A DNA stretch of 64,000 nt from Hyphomicrobium album (GCF_009708035.1 NZ_WMBQ01000001.1:2423501-2487500), one strand, 5' to 3'. Counted from the stretch's first letter, positions 45,846 to 55,310 are shown. Numbers and translations: made by a program. The notes: a model not told the origin generated them from the sequence alone.

Positions 45846-47168
45846 ATGAACTTCAACGGACTAAGAAAGCTGGCAGCAACCGCGTCCGCGGCGGCTGCAC
45901 TCTACGCCGGATCTGCACTTCCGTCGCTGGCACAGGACGCACCGCCGCCGACGCTCAACTCTGGCGACACGGCGTGGATGCTCGCCTCCACCTGTCTCGT
46001 GCTCATGATGGCCATCCCCGGCCTGGCACTGTTCTACGGCGGCATGGTCCGCAAGAAGAACGTGCTGTCGGTGCTCATGGCGACGTTCGCCACCATCTGC
46101 CTTCTGTCGGTCATCTACATGGTCGTAGGCTACTCGCTGGCCTTCACCACCAACGCCAATGAAGGCTACCAGCCTTACATCGGCGGTCTCGACAAACTCC
46201 TCCTCGCCGGCGTCGGCAAGGATAGCCTGACGGGCACGATCCCCGAATTGGTGTTCGTCTGCTTCCAGATGACCTTCGCCATCATCACTCCGGCGCTGAT
46301 CATCGGCTCGATCGTCGATCGCATGAAGTTCTCGGCCCTCCTGATCTTCATGGCCGCCTGGATGCTTCTCGTTTACATCCCGGTCTGCCACTGGGTGTGG
46401 GGCGGCGGCTTCCTCTCGGCCGACGGCGTTCTCGACTTCGCCGGCGGCACGGTCGTTCACATCAACGCCGGTATCGCCGGTCTTGTGGCCGCCCTGGTTC
46501 TTGGCCGCCGCACTGGCTACGGCACCGAGAGCATGGCTCCGTTCAACCTCGTTCTGACGCTCATCGGCGCCTCGCTGCTGTGGGTCGGCTGGTTCGGCTT
46601 CAACGCCGGCTCGGCTGTCGCTGCCAACTCGACTGCCGGTGTCGCCATGATGACGACGCAGGTTGCCACCGCCATGGCGGCGCTCGCTTGGATGTTCTCC
46701 GAGTGGCTCGTCCACGGTAAGCCGAGCCTGCTCGGCATCGCTTCCGGCGCCATCGCCGGTCTCGTTGCCATCACGCCGGCTTGCGGCTTCGTCGATCCGA
46801 AGGGCGCGCTGGTCATCGGCGCGGCTGCCGGCGTCGGCTGCTACATCTGCTCCACGGGCGTGAAGAAGATGCTGGGCTACGACGACAGCCTCGACGTCTT
46901 CGGCGTCCACGGCGTGGGCGGCATCATCGGCGCCATCCTGACGGGTGTGTTTGCCGCTGAGGCCTACGGCGGCAAGGCCGGTCTGCTCGAGGGCAACTTC
47001 GCGCAGGTTCCGATCCAGGTGTACGGCGTCCTCGCCACCGTTGCCTGGTGCGCCATCGCCACCTTCGTCATCCTGATGGTCCTGAAGTTCACGATCGGCA
47101 TTCGCGTCAGCGAGGCCGCCGAGGTCGAAGGCCTCGACGTCGCGCTGCACGGCGAGTCCGTTCAGTAA
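45846..47168 (+). CDS. amtB: Ammonium transporter AmtB (glnK-linked)
   Basis: A 440-residue inner-membrane ammonium channel with a cleavable signal peptide (ALPSLAQ, near residue 30). Pore histidines are His205 (TVVHINAGIAGL) and His355 (VFGVHGVGGIIGA), and CHWVWGGGFL is typical. It follows glnK and is closed by two hairpins. It is clearly a different subtype from the lone transporter at 4960, which has no signal peptide. Confidence 0.97.
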   Translation: MNFNGLRKLAATASAAAALYAGSALPSLAQDAPPPTLNSGDTAWMLASTCLVLMMAIPGLALFYGGMVRKKNVLSVLMATFATICLLSVIYMVVGYSLAFTTNANEGYQPYIGGLDKLLLAGVGKDSLTGTIPELVFVCFQMTFAIITPALIIGSIVDRMKFSALLIFMAAWMLLVYIPVCHWVWGGGFLSADGVLDFAGGTVVHINAGIAGLVAALVLGRRTGYGTESMAPFNLVLTLIGASLLWVGWFGFNAGSAVAANSTAGVAMMTTQVATAMAALAWMFSEWLVHGKPSLLGIASGAIAGLVAITPACGFVDPKGALVIGAAAGVGCYICSTGVKKMLGYDDSLDVFGVHGVGGIIGAILTGVFAAEAYGGKAGLLEGNFAQVPIQVYGVLATVAWCAIATFVILMVLKFTIGIRVSEAAEVEGLDVALHGESVQ

Positions 47169-47175
47169 GGCTCCT

Positions 47176-47208
47176 GCAGGCCGCGCGCTCTCACGGCGCG
47201 CGGCCTGC
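47176..47208 (+). terminator. GC-rich hairpin after amtB
   Basis: GCAGGCCGCGCG (47176-47187) pairs perfectly with CGCGCGGCCTGC (47197-47208), extended by one further pair. A mixed T-run (GTCTTCTC) follows. Confidence 0.7.
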
Positions 47209-47252
47209 GTCTTCTCCCGAGCGTGCGCCTTCCCCTAGGCGCGCTCTAAACT

Positions 47253-47291
47253 CGGCCCGGTGCTTCGGCATTCCGGGCCGTTTTTTATTTT
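47253..47291 (+). terminator. Intrinsic terminator of glnK-amtB
   Basis: CGGCCCGG (47253-47260) pairs with CCGGGCCG (47273-47280) and is followed at once by TTTTTTATTTT. This is the best intrinsic terminator in the window. Confidence 0.9.
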
Positions 47292-47306
47292 CTCAGATGA
47301 TCGCTG

Positions 47307-47855
47307 CTAAGGGCGCACGCTGACGACGGCGTTGCGCTTCACCGCCTGCAGCAGGCGCTCGAGGTGCGGGCGAGCGAGCGCGACGCATCCTTCCGTCGGC
47401 AACATGCCCGGCCGCGCAACGTGCATGAACACGGCGCTGCCGCGACCCTTCACACGCGGACGGTCGTTGTAGCCCATCACGACGACGAGGTCGTAGAGCC
47501 CGTCAGCACGCCACATCTCCTCGGCGCTCACCGGATAGGGATGGCGAACGGGGCGGTTGTAGTTGCGATCTTGGGTGGTATCGCACCAGCCGTCGCCCGG
47601 GCGCAGCGGCGTGAGGCTCAGCCGCGTCTGCGGCCGGCGCAAGCGGTCCGGCCGATAATAGGCTGACCGCAGTGGAAAATCGCCGGTCGGGGTGGCGCCG
47701 TCCCCCTCTCGCTTGCCGGAGCGCCGACCGGTCCGGCCCAGAGCGCACGGGAAGCGCAGGTTGCCGTAGCTGACCACGCCGCGGGTGGCCCCCGCCGATA
47801 GGCTTCTCACGACGATTTTAGGGGCCTGCTGGGGGCTGCCACCCTGGGTCTTCAT
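47307..47855 (-). CDS. L,D-transpeptidase-family protein (YkuD-type)
   Basis: A 182-residue protein with a variant YkuD active site: His145 in FMHVARPGMLPTEGCVAL with the catalytic Cys157. The strand ATPTGDFPLRSAYYRPDRL is also typical. There is no signal peptide or membrane segment, so it is either cytoplasmic or exported by an unseen route, which is odd for a peptidoglycan enzyme; a longer start upstream was not found. The gene is divergent from cenR across 114 bp, and both serve the envelope. Confidence 0.85.
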   Translation of the reverse strand: MKTQGGSPQQAPKIVVRSLSAGATRGVVSYGNLRFPCALGRTGRRSGKREGDGATPTGDFPLRSAYYRPDRLRRPQTRLSLTPLRPGDGWCDTTQDRNYNRPVRHPYPVSAEEMWRADGLYDLVVVMGYNDRPRVKGRGSAVFMHVARPGMLPTEGCVALARPHLERLLQAVKRNAVVSVRP

Positions 47856-47969
47856 TGGAGGTTCCCGGCGCGCGTGCTATTCGCTTCCCGTCAGATAAAG
47901 CCGGCATGGGCCGCGGCCAAGGACTTTGCAGCCTCTCCGGCAGTATCCGAGCGGGAGCAAGATACGAAT

Positions 47970-48656
47970 ATGAGCACTGCCCGACGCGTCCTCATCGTCG
48001 ACGATGATGAGGAGCTGCGCGAAACCCTCAAGGACCAGCTCATCCTTCATGACGAGTTCGAGGTGCAGACCATCGGCACCGCGTCGAAGGGCATGGAGCT
48101 CGCCAAATCCGACCACTACGACCTCGTCGTCTTCGACGTGTCGTTGCCCGACATGGACGGACGTGAGGCGGTTCGCCTGTTGCGCAAGTCCGGCTTCAAG
48201 ACGCCGATCGTCATGCTGACGGGCAACGTGTCCGACGCCGACCAGATCCTCGGCCTCGACGCCGGCGCCAACGATTACGTCACCAAGCCGTTCAAGTTCG
48301 CCGTGCTGTTGGCGCGCATCCGCGCGCAGCTGCGTCAGCACGAGCAGAGCGAGGACGCCGTATTCGCGATCGGGCCGTATACGTTCAAGCCGGCCTCCAA
48401 GCTGCTCATCAACGACAAGGGCACGAAGATCCGGTTGACTGAAAAGGAAACATCGATCCTCAAGTACCTCTATCGCTCCGGCGACAAGGTCGTGTCGCGC
48501 GACACGCTCCTGCACGAGGTGTGGGGCTACAACGCCGGCGTGACGACGCACACGCTCGAGACGCACATCTATCGCTTGCGGCAGAAGATCGAGAAGGACC
48601 CCTCGAGCGCCGAGCTGCTGGTGACCGAGACCGGCGGCTATCGGCTGGTGCCCTGA
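47970..48656 (+). CDS. cenR: OmpR-family response regulator, CenR/OtpR type
   Basis: A 228-residue two-domain regulator. The receiver has DDDEEL, phospho-acceptor Asp56 (LVVFDVSLPDMDGREA), LTGN and VTKPF. The C-terminal winged helix has RLTEKETSILKYLYR and TTHTLETHIYRLRQKIEKDP. The receiver-HTH linker EDAVFAIGPYTFKPASKLL recalls CenR of Caulobacter (essential for envelope integrity) and OtpR of Brucella. The following cNMP-binding gene matches the Brucella otpR-cpk order. The start at 47970 is chosen as the receiver beginning; earlier in-frame starts lack homology. Confidence 0.87.
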   Translation: MSTARRVLIVDDDEELRETLKDQLILHDEFEVQTIGTASKGMELAKSDHYDLVVFDVSLPDMDGREAVRLLRKSGFKTPIVMLTGNVSDADQILGLDAGANDYVTKPFKFAVLLARIRAQLRQHEQSEDAVFAIGPYTFKPASKLLINDKGTKIRLTEKETSILKYLYRSGDKVVSRDTLLHEVWGYNAGVTTHTLETHIYRLRQKIEKDPSSAELLVTETGGYRLVP

Positions 48657-48844
48657 GACTTCTCCACAGCCCAAGTGGACATCATGTGGATGCAGCGCGC
48701 CGCTGTTGTGCGCCGGTCCTAGTAGCCTGCTCCGAATCAATTGAAGTTGCCCCAGATTCTGCGCATCCGCCGCGCCGGTCGCGATGTGGATGGCGTGGTG
48801 ACAAGTCATGCGTTCGGATCAGCCGCTCAACGCAACGGTCGCCA

Positions 48845-49336
48845 TTGGAACTCTTTGCAGGATACCTCGCGGTGCTGCCCCTGTTTCGCGGGCTCACCCC
48901 GCTGCAGTTAGCCGGCATCGCCCGCCGCGCAGATCGGGTCTCCTACAGCCCCGGCGCCACCATCATCGAAGAGAACGGGATTGCCGAGGCGGCCATACTC
49001 GTCATCAAAGGGACGGCAGCACGGGTGAGCGGACCCGAGCTTGAGGGCCGGTCCGAGCCGGTGATCGCCGGCTCGCTGCTGGGCGAGGCCGGTATGCTGG
49101 TGGAGACCACCTACGGCTCCACCGTGGTCGCACGGACGGCGGTGCGGGCGGTACACATCACCCGCGACGCCTTGCACGCCCAAATGCTGGAAGATCCCGA
49201 TCTGGCCGGCCGGCTGGCTGAGAACCTTGGCCGGCGCTTGGCCGCCTTCGCCGAGGAGCTCCGCAGCGTGGACGCACGCCTCGCGGGTCCCGCGCCGAAA
49301 CCTATCGCGGCCGAGCCGGAAGCAACTGCAGCCTGA
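48845..49336 (+). CDS. Cyclic-nucleotide-binding-domain protein
   Basis: A protein of about 163 residues, with a cNMP-binding jelly roll: YLAVLPLFRGLTPLQLAGIA, then SYSPGATIIEENGIAEAAIL, VIKGTAARVS, GSLLGEAGMLVETTYGSTVV and ARTAVRAVHITRDAL. The phosphate-binding cassette is GEAGML; the usual arginine after it is replaced, so cyclic-nucleotide binding is uncertain. There is no DNA-binding domain. The start is unclear: the frame has only a TTG (48845) near the domain, while the nearest ATG (48808) is in another frame. It resembles the Cpk protein next to OtpR in Brucella. Confidence 0.72.
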   Translation: MELFAGYLAVLPLFRGLTPLQLAGIARRADRVSYSPGATIIEENGIAEAAILVIKGTAARVSGPELEGRSEPVIAGSLLGEAGMLVETTYGSTVVARTAVRAVHITRDALHAQMLEDPDLAGRLAENLGRRLAAFAEELRSVDARLAGPAPKPIAAEPEATAA

Positions 49337-49352
49337 GGCCGGCCTTCCGAAC

Positions 49353-49389
49353 GAAAAAACGCCCAACCCCGGGGGGAGGGGTTGGGCGT
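49353..49389 (-). terminator. Intrinsic terminator for minus-strand lolA transcript
   Basis: ACGCCCAACCCC (49359-49370) and GGGGTTGGGCGT (49378-49389) form a perfect 12-bp stem; read on the minus strand the stem is followed by a run of six T (49358-49353). It lies about 240 bp after lolA. A second small stem (TGCCGG/CCGGCA, 49411-49430) precedes it. Confidence 0.75.
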
Positions 49390-49626
49390 CGAGAGCGCTT
49401 TCGCGCGTGGTGCCGGGAGGGAAGCCGGCACCCCAGGTGATGTCTTTCGGCTAGACGGGGGGCACTACCGATACAGGGTGACACCACCTGACTGACTTGA
49501 GTTAAGCGCAAAGGCCCGAAGTTCAATAGAGCCGGGGGCCGGACTTCACAAAAATGTTACCAGAGCGGCCGGGGTTTTCCCCAGCCTGCTGTTGCCAAGA
49601 GTCCGAACAGCCACAGTGGCTGGCGT

Positions 49627-50394
49627 TCAGGGCATCGTCATCGGGCGCCCGATGGTTTGAATCTTGAACAGCGCCGCATCGAGTTCGCCGCTCTTGGTCA
49701 GGTCCGAGACCTGCACCCGGGTGTCCAATCCCTGGGCGTCTTTGGTCACCCATTCCTTGAGTTCAAGGTTGGGCTTCGTCGACAGGAACAGTTTGATTTG
49801 ACCAGGGGTGTCGGGGTTCTTGTCGACCAGCCCGACGACCAGAAGGTCTTCCGATTCCTGCACTTCCATGATCTTCGCGTCGCGCACGAGGTCGACGTCG
49901 GAGCGCAGCAGCAGCCGGAACGGGGTGTCGTCGAGCGCCACCCGGTCCTCGTTGTTGAGGTCCAGATCCTGGATGGAAAGGTAGTGGCCGTCCGACACGA
50001 CGATCTGCCGCGAGGGCCGCGCATAGTCGAAGCGGAAACGGCCAGGGCGCTTGACGTAGAACTTGCCCTTCATTTTCTTGTTGTCCGCACCCGTCTGCAC
50101 GAAGTTGCCTTGCAACGTATTGATCTCGCTGAAGTAGCTGGAGACCTTGTGCACGAGCTCGGTCTGGTGGGGATTGAGCGTCATGGCTTCGCCGGGCTTG
50201 GCCGGCGCGACTTCTGCGTTCCACGCAGAGCTCGAGCCCGGAGACGGCGGATCACCGGCTTTGGGTGGAGATGCCGGCATCGGTGCCGGCACATTCAGGG
50301 GCTTGGCGGCGTCCTCGGCGGCGGCGCCCGCAGGCCCCGTCAGCAGACCAAGGGTTGCCATTGCCGCAACCGCGACTGCTCTCAGCTCCTGCAT
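49627..50394 (-). CDS. lolA: Outer-membrane lipoprotein carrier protein LolA
   Basis: A 255-residue periplasmic chaperone that takes lipoproteins from the inner to the outer membrane. The signal peptide ends near GAAAED. A Pro-rich linker of about 45 residues precedes the LolA fold, which shows SSYFSEINTLQGNFVQTGAD, GKFYVKRPGRFRFDYARPSR and VSDGHYLSIQDLDLN. The linker is longer than in enterobacteria but common in Hyphomicrobiales. It lies 125 bp after ftsK on the same strand, the usual order. Confidence 0.93.
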   Translation of the reverse strand: MQELRAVAVAAMATLGLLTGPAGAAAEDAAKPLNVPAPMPASPPKAGDPPSPGSSSAWNAEVAPAKPGEAMTLNPHQTELVHKVSSYFSEINTLQGNFVQTGADNKKMKGKFYVKRPGRFRFDYARPSRQIVVSDGHYLSIQDLDLNNEDRVALDDTPFRLLLRSDVDLVRDAKIMEVQESEDLLVVGLVDKNPDTPGQIKLFLSTKPNLELKEWVTKDAQGLDTRVQVSDLTKSGELDAALFKIQTIGRPMTMP

Positions 50395-50519
50395 GGGCCC
50401 CCGAGATCTCCCGAATCGTCAGAAATCTTGCCTTTGATAGAATATCCGCGCGCGCGCGTGAACTCCCAGCCAGCGCTCATCGCCGAACAATGCGTCTACA
50501 TGTTGGCGGGGGTGCCCGT

Positions 50520-53132
50520 CTAGCCGGCAGCGGCGCGTGCGGCCGCGCCATCGCGGCCGGTGATGAGGATGTCGCGGCGGCCGGTGCTGTTCGCCGGGCC
50601 GATCAGGCCCTCGCTCTCCATCCGCTCGATCAGGTCGGCGGCGCGGTTGTAGCCGATCGATAAGCGGCGCTGGATGTAGCTGGTCGACGCCTTGCGGTCG
50701 CGCAGCACGATGGCGACGGCCATGTCGTAGAGGTCGTCGTCGCTCGTCGGGCGGCCTTCCGCGGCCGCGCCTTCGGTCGTGGCCGGCGTATCGGTAATGC
50801 CGTCGACATAGTGCGGCGTGCCCTGCTGGCGCAGCGCCTCGGTGATGCGCTCGACCTCCTCGTCGGAGACGAACGGTCCGTGGGCGCGGACGATCTGCCC
50901 CATGCCGAGCGAGTAGAGCATGTCGCCGTGGCCGAGGAGCTGTTCGGCTCCCTGCTCGTTGAGGATGGTTCGACTGTCGATCTTCGACGCGACCTTGAAA
51001 CTGATGCGTGCCGGAAAGTTCGCCTTGATCGTGCCGGTGACGATATCGACCGAGGGACGCTGCGTGGCCATGATCAGGTGGATGCCGGCGGCGCGCGCCA
51101 TCTGCGCCAGGCGCTGCACGGCGCCCTCGATCTCCTTGCCGGCAACGATCATCAGGTCGGCGAACTCGTCGACGACGACGACGATGTACGGCATCGTATC
51201 GGCCGGTAGGTCTTGCTGCTCGTAGACGGCTTCGCCGGTGCTCTCGTCGAAGCCGGTCTGCACCGTGCGCGTGAGAAGCTCACCGCGGCTCTGCGCCTTG
51301 CGGACGCGCGTGTTAAAGGCCTCGATGTTGCGCACCGACAGGGCGGCCATGCGCTTGTAGCGCTCCTCCATCTCGGCGACGGCCCAGTTGAGCGCCGCGA
51401 CCGCTTTGTGCGGATCGGTGACGACCGGCGTCAGCAGATGCGGAATGCCGTTATAGACAGACAGCTCCAGCATCTTCGGGTCGATCATCAGCAGGCGGCA
51501 CTCTTCCGGCGAACGGCGGAAGAGCAATGACAGCACCATCGCGTTGATGCCGACGGACTTGCCCGAGCCGGTGGTGCCGGCAACGAGCAGATGCGGCATG
51601 CGCGCGAGGTCGGCCACGATCGGTTCACCGCCGATCGACTTGCCGAGCGCCATCGGCAGCACCGCGTCGGACGTGCGGAATGCATCGGCTTCGAAGATGT
51701 CGCGCAGGTAAACGGTCTCGCGCCGCACGTTGGGCAGCTCGATGCCGATCACGTTGCGGCCGGGAACCACGGCGGCGCGCGCCGAGGTGACGCTCAGCGA
51801 CCGGGCGATGTCTTCGGCGAGCGCCACGACGCGCGATGACTTCGTGCCGCGCGCTGGCTCGAGCTCGAACAGGGTGATGACGGGACCGGGCTTGATCTCG
51901 CGCACCTCGCCCTTGATGGAGAAGTCGGCGAGCACTTCCTCGAGAAGGCGCGCCGTGCCGCGCAGAACCGACTGGGTGAAGGTCGGTCCGGCCTTCGAGA
52001 CCGGCGGCCGGCGCAAAAGGTTGAGAGACGGAGGGCGATAGCTACCGCTGGCACGCACCTGCGCCAGCCCGGCGAACAGGCTGCCGCGCTTCGCCTTGGA
52101 CTTCGCGGGAGCCGGCTTGTCCTCGTGCTCGAGGGGCAGCTCGACGACTTGCGGTGTTGGCGGGCGCTCCGCGTTGGCGGGTGCGAAGCGGCGAGCGATG
52201 GCGCGGCTTTCCGCGTCGGTATCGTTGTCGAAATCGATGTCGCGGCCGCTGGGCAGATCGTCGCGGGCTTCGGCGGCCGCTGGCGTTCCGGCCTTGCGCG
52301 CGATCGCTTGCGCGAAGGCGGCCTGGATGACCGGGTTCGGACGCTCGAAGGCGGCGGGGCCAGGAAGGAAGGGTTCGCGGCGCGTCGGCGCGAACGCCGG
52401 CTCGCCGTCGGTGGCGTAGCGCGGACGCTGAGCGGCAGCGGCTGCTGCCGCGGCGGGCTCGAAGGCCACGGTCACTTTGGCGAAGTGTTGCGCCAGCCAC
52501 TCGGGCATCAGCCCACCGCGGCGACGTGAAATGCGCTGGCTGCGCTCGATCAACCGGTTGAGGTCGTCACGCTCCAGGCCGACGCTGTATCCCAGCATCG
52601 CGAAGCCGGTGAGGAAGTAGGCAAGGCCGGCGAGCGGCATCGCGTTGCCGGCGCCGACGACATCGAAGACCGTGGCGGTGAGCTTGTAGACCCAGTCGCC
52701 GACGATGCCGCCGAAGCTGTGCCCGAACGGCCAGCCGGGCGACAGCGGCAGCGCGGCAAAGCCGGCGGCGAGCAGCAGCACGGCGAGCGGGAATAGGCTG
52801 GTCTTCTTCCGATTGGCGGAGACGCGCTCGGTGAGCATCAGCTCGAGCCCCCAGAACATCGGGGCGAGCAGCAGGAACACGCCGGCAAATCCGAGGGTGT
52901 TGAGGAGTACGTCGGCGAAGATGGCGCCCAGCGAACCCAGTGCGTTCGTCGCGGCGCCGTCGGCGGCGTGCGTCAGGCTGGGGTCGGATTGGGACCAGGT
53001 GAGGAGGCTAGCCCAGGCTGCAGCGACGCAAGCCAGGACAAGCAGCCCTCCGGCGCGGATCAGCCATCCGATCAGCCTTTCTTCCAACGCAGGCGGAAGC
53101 AGGCGTCTCGGGTCTTGCGACTCGAGCGGCAT
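50520..53132 (-). CDS. ftsK: DNA translocase FtsK
   Basis: An 870-residue division protein that moves chromosome termini during septation. Four membrane segments lie within the first 190 residues; a short Pro/Ala linker follows. The motor has Walker A AGTTGSGKSVGINAMVLSLL (near residue 515) and the Walker B VVVVDEFADLMIVAGKEIEG region, then ATQRPSVDIVTGTIKANFPA. The C-terminal gamma winged helix (YIQRRLSIGYNRAADLIERM) reads the chromosome polar sequences. Length is typical for alphaproteobacteria. Confidence 0.96.
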   Translation of the reverse strand: MPLESQDPRRLLPPALEERLIGWLIRAGGLLVLACVAAAWASLLTWSQSDPSLTHAADGAATNALGSLGAIFADVLLNTLGFAGVFLLLAPMFWGLELMLTERVSANRKKTSLFPLAVLLLAAGFAALPLSPGWPFGHSFGGIVGDWVYKLTATVFDVVGAGNAMPLAGLAYFLTGFAMLGYSVGLERDDLNRLIERSQRISRRRGGLMPEWLAQHFAKVTVAFEPAAAAAAAAQRPRYATDGEPAFAPTRREPFLPGPAAFERPNPVIQAAFAQAIARKAGTPAAAEARDDLPSGRDIDFDNDTDAESRAIARRFAPANAERPPTPQVVELPLEHEDKPAPAKSKAKRGSLFAGLAQVRASGSYRPPSLNLLRRPPVSKAGPTFTQSVLRGTARLLEEVLADFSIKGEVREIKPGPVITLFELEPARGTKSSRVVALAEDIARSLSVTSARAAVVPGRNVIGIELPNVRRETVYLRDIFEADAFRTSDAVLPMALGKSIGGEPIVADLARMPHLLVAGTTGSGKSVGINAMVLSLLFRRSPEECRLLMIDPKMLELSVYNGIPHLLTPVVTDPHKAVAALNWAVAEMEERYKRMAALSVRNIEAFNTRVRKAQSRGELLTRTVQTGFDESTGEAVYEQQDLPADTMPYIVVVVDEFADLMIVAGKEIEGAVQRLAQMARAAGIHLIMATQRPSVDIVTGTIKANFPARISFKVASKIDSRTILNEQGAEQLLGHGDMLYSLGMGQIVRAHGPFVSDEEVERITEALRQQGTPHYVDGITDTPATTEGAAAEGRPTSDDDLYDMAVAIVLRDRKASTSYIQRRLSIGYNRAADLIERMESEGLIGPANSTGRRDILITGRDGAAARAAAG

Positions 53133-53147
53133 TTCGAACGTACTCTG

Positions 53148-54380
53148 TTACGCAAATACTACTACTAATCGTTCGAGCGCCTCTCCGACGGTCGCCGCGT
53201 CGCGGACCAAAGCCAGGCGCAGGTAGTTCGCTCCCGGATTGGTCCCATCGCGTCCGACTTGCGCCAGGAAGGCACCGGGTAGAACCTTGACACCTGCGCG
53301 TTGCCATAAGGTTACTGTTGCCTGAGCGGCGCCCCCAAAGTTGCTTACATCGAGCCACAGGAAGAACCCGCCGGCCGGTCGGCGGTAACCGTATTTGTTG
53401 CCGAGGACGAAGTCGCAGACCTCGTATTTTTGCCGGTAGGCGGCGCGGTTCGCCTCGACGTGCGTCTCGTCCGCCCACACTGCCGCCGACGCATGCTGGG
53501 TGGGACCCGGCATCTGCGGGGCGACCATGTTGCGCAGTTCGGCGAACGTCTCGATGAAGCCTGGGTCGCCGGCACAGAATCCCGAGCGCAAGCCGGGCAG
53601 GTTCGAGCGCTTCGACAGCGAGTTGAAGACGACGAGATTGGCAAAGCGATCCGGCGTTGTGGCGGCGACCTGCAGGGCGCCCGGCGGTGGCGCGGCCGAG
53701 TAGATTTCCGAATAGCACTCGTCGAAGAACAGCAGGAAGTCGTAGGTGCGCGCGAGCTCGAGCGCGCGGGCGATGTAAGCGGCGCTCGCCACTGCGCCCT
53801 GCGGGTTCGCCGGCGAGCAAAGGTAGAGTGCCACGGTGCGTTCGAGCAGCGGCCTGTCCTGCGCGAGCTCTTCGAGATCGGGCAGATGGCCGGTCGCCGC
53901 CGTGGCGTTGAGATAGACGGGCTCGGCGTTGGCGGCGAGCGCGCCGCCGATGTAGGCGCTGTAGTACGGATTGCACATCAGGATGGCCGGCTGACCGCGC
54001 ACCTGCTTGCGGCCGGCGGCGGGTAGCGCCGCAAGGAAAAGCCCTTCGCGCGAGCCATTTATGGGCAAAACTTCGCGCTCGGGGTCCGGCGCCGCAGCAC
54101 TTCCGTAGCGGCGCGCGGCCCAACCGGAAATCGCCTCACGCAGCTCCGTCGTGCCGCGGATGGGCGGATAGTTCGCATAGCTCGACGCTGCCTCGACGAG
54201 CCTGTCGACGACGAACGGCGGCATGGGCTCGCGTGGTTCGCCGATCGTCAGATCGATCGCCTCCGCATGACCTGCCGGCGTCGCGCCCAAGAGCTTGCGC
54301 AACTGCGTGAACGGCGACAGCACGGCGCCGCTGGTAAGCGCCGCGAGACCTGATGACGTAGTGCCGACGTGCGAGGACAT
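53148..54380 (-). CDS. Class I/II PLP-dependent aminotransferase
   Basis: A 410-residue aminotransferase. Motifs are IDLTIGEPREPMPPF, YPPIRGTTELREAISGW, SPANPQGAVAS, and the PLP-lysine region FNSLSKRSNLPGLRSGFCAG. The overall pattern is near the succinyldiaminopimelate aminotransferase (DapC) group, but the substrate is not certain; this gene next to ftsK is usual in Hyphomicrobiales. The start at 54380 is chosen; 54398 would add six residues. Confidence 0.88.
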   Translation of the reverse strand: MSSHVGTTSSGLAALTSGAVLSPFTQLRKLLGATPAGHAEAIDLTIGEPREPMPPFVVDRLVEAASSYANYPPIRGTTELREAISGWAARRYGSAAAPDPEREVLPINGSREGLFLAALPAAGRKQVRGQPAILMCNPYYSAYIGGALAANAEPVYLNATAATGHLPDLEELAQDRPLLERTVALYLCSPANPQGAVASAAYIARALELARTYDFLLFFDECYSEIYSAAPPPGALQVAATTPDRFANLVVFNSLSKRSNLPGLRSGFCAGDPGFIETFAELRNMVAPQMPGPTQHASAAVWADETHVEANRAAYRQKYEVCDFVLGNKYGYRRPAGGFFLWLDVSNFGGAAQATVTLWQRAGVKVLPGAFLAQVGRDGTNPGANYLRLALVRDAATVGEALERLVVVFA

Positions 54381-54531
54381 GGGCGGACCCTGAAGCATCG
54401 CTGCCCGACGCCAAGCAGCCCGCAGCCAAATACCGGCGGCGGGATGCAGCGTCTACAGGCAGAGATCTACAGTCTCGCGGCGTGCCAGCCGAGTTTGCGG
54501 CCCACGTTCGTCGCTAGGGTGCGCGGTCTGA

Positions 54532-54660
54532 TCAGGCGTGGGTGGCGGAATGCCCGGCAGAGACCACGGGGATGTTGCTGCCGAGGCGGAGCGAGCCGGT
54601 GCAGCCCGTTACGGCAACTGCTAGGGCGCCCAAAAGGACGGCGACGAGAACTCGGTACAT
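54532..54660 (-). CDS. 42-residue lipoprotein
   Basis: A very small gene read directly from the sequence: MYRVLVAVLLGALAVAVTGC is followed by TGSLRLGSNIPVVSAGHSAT and HA, then TGA. The signal peptide has a lipobox, VTGC, with the acylated Cys at position 20, leaving a mature lipopeptide of about 23 residues. GGAG lies 6 bp before the ATG at 54660. It is upstream of the aminotransferase on the same strand. Tiny entericidin-like lipoproteins of this size are known; this one shows no clear family. Confidence 0.6.
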   Translation of the reverse strand: MYRVLVAVLLGALAVAVTGCTGSLRLGSNIPVVSAGHSATHA

Positions 54661-54857
54661 ACGCATCTCCGAACACGAATTAGACAGCCAGGGGCCTGTC
54701 CCGGAGGGTGAATTCTTTTGGTTAAGAAAAGGTGGACGATTGGCCAGTTCGGCGCGGATTGGCGGGCGGGGCAGGATGCAGGTCTCGGATAAGGCCTGGA
54801 AATCCCCGTCACCGGTGGCCTGCCTTATGATCCCGGCAGCCCCGGAGCCTCACGCCC

Positions 54858-55289
54858 TTGCCCCTCTCCGACTACGCCCGCTGCCTGCTTTCGATCGCCG
54901 AGACGGTCCATTGCTGGCTCACCACGCTCGCCGGCCTGGACGAGGTGCGCCGGACGCGGGTTGCCGGCTACGCGGAAAAGATCGCGGCGACCCTAGAGCG
55001 GGCCGGGGAAGCCCTGCGCCATCTAGAGGCCGCACCGAGCGACCGCAGAGCCTGCGCGCAAGCGGTCCGTGAGCTTGGCCGCATCAGCGGCTACATCGAG
55101 ACGATGGTCGGCGCGCTGGAGCATCACCTTGACGGGCGCAAGCTGGCGGGGGTTAAAAGGCGCCTAGAGCTGCTTCGGCCGGGCGAGCTGCACAAAAGCG
55201 TGGTTGCCGGCCACAAGCCCATCCACCTGGATCGCCTGGCCTCGGCCGAGGGTTATTTCCGTGCCCTCGCGGACGGCCTCAGAATGTGA
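54858..55289 (+). CDS. Uncharacterised helical protein upstream of leuD
   Basis: A 143-residue soluble protein with a TTG start. It appears all-helical (LSIAETVHCWLTTLAGLDEV, AEKIAATLERAGEALRHLEA, SGYIETMVGALEHHLDGRKL) with no signal peptide or membrane segment. The start codon lacks a strong ribosome-binding site (GGAG about 13 bp upstream). It ends 21 bp before leuD and is likely co-transcribed. No family recognised. Confidence 0.55.
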   Translation: MPLSDYARCLLSIAETVHCWLTTLAGLDEVRRTRVAGYAEKIAATLERAGEALRHLEAAPSDRRACAQAVRELGRISGYIETMVGALEHHLDGRKLAGVKRRLELLRPGELHKSVVAGHKPIHLDRLASAEGYFRALADGLRM

Positions 55290-55310
55290 AGGCGCTGAAA
55301 GAGCGAGAGC

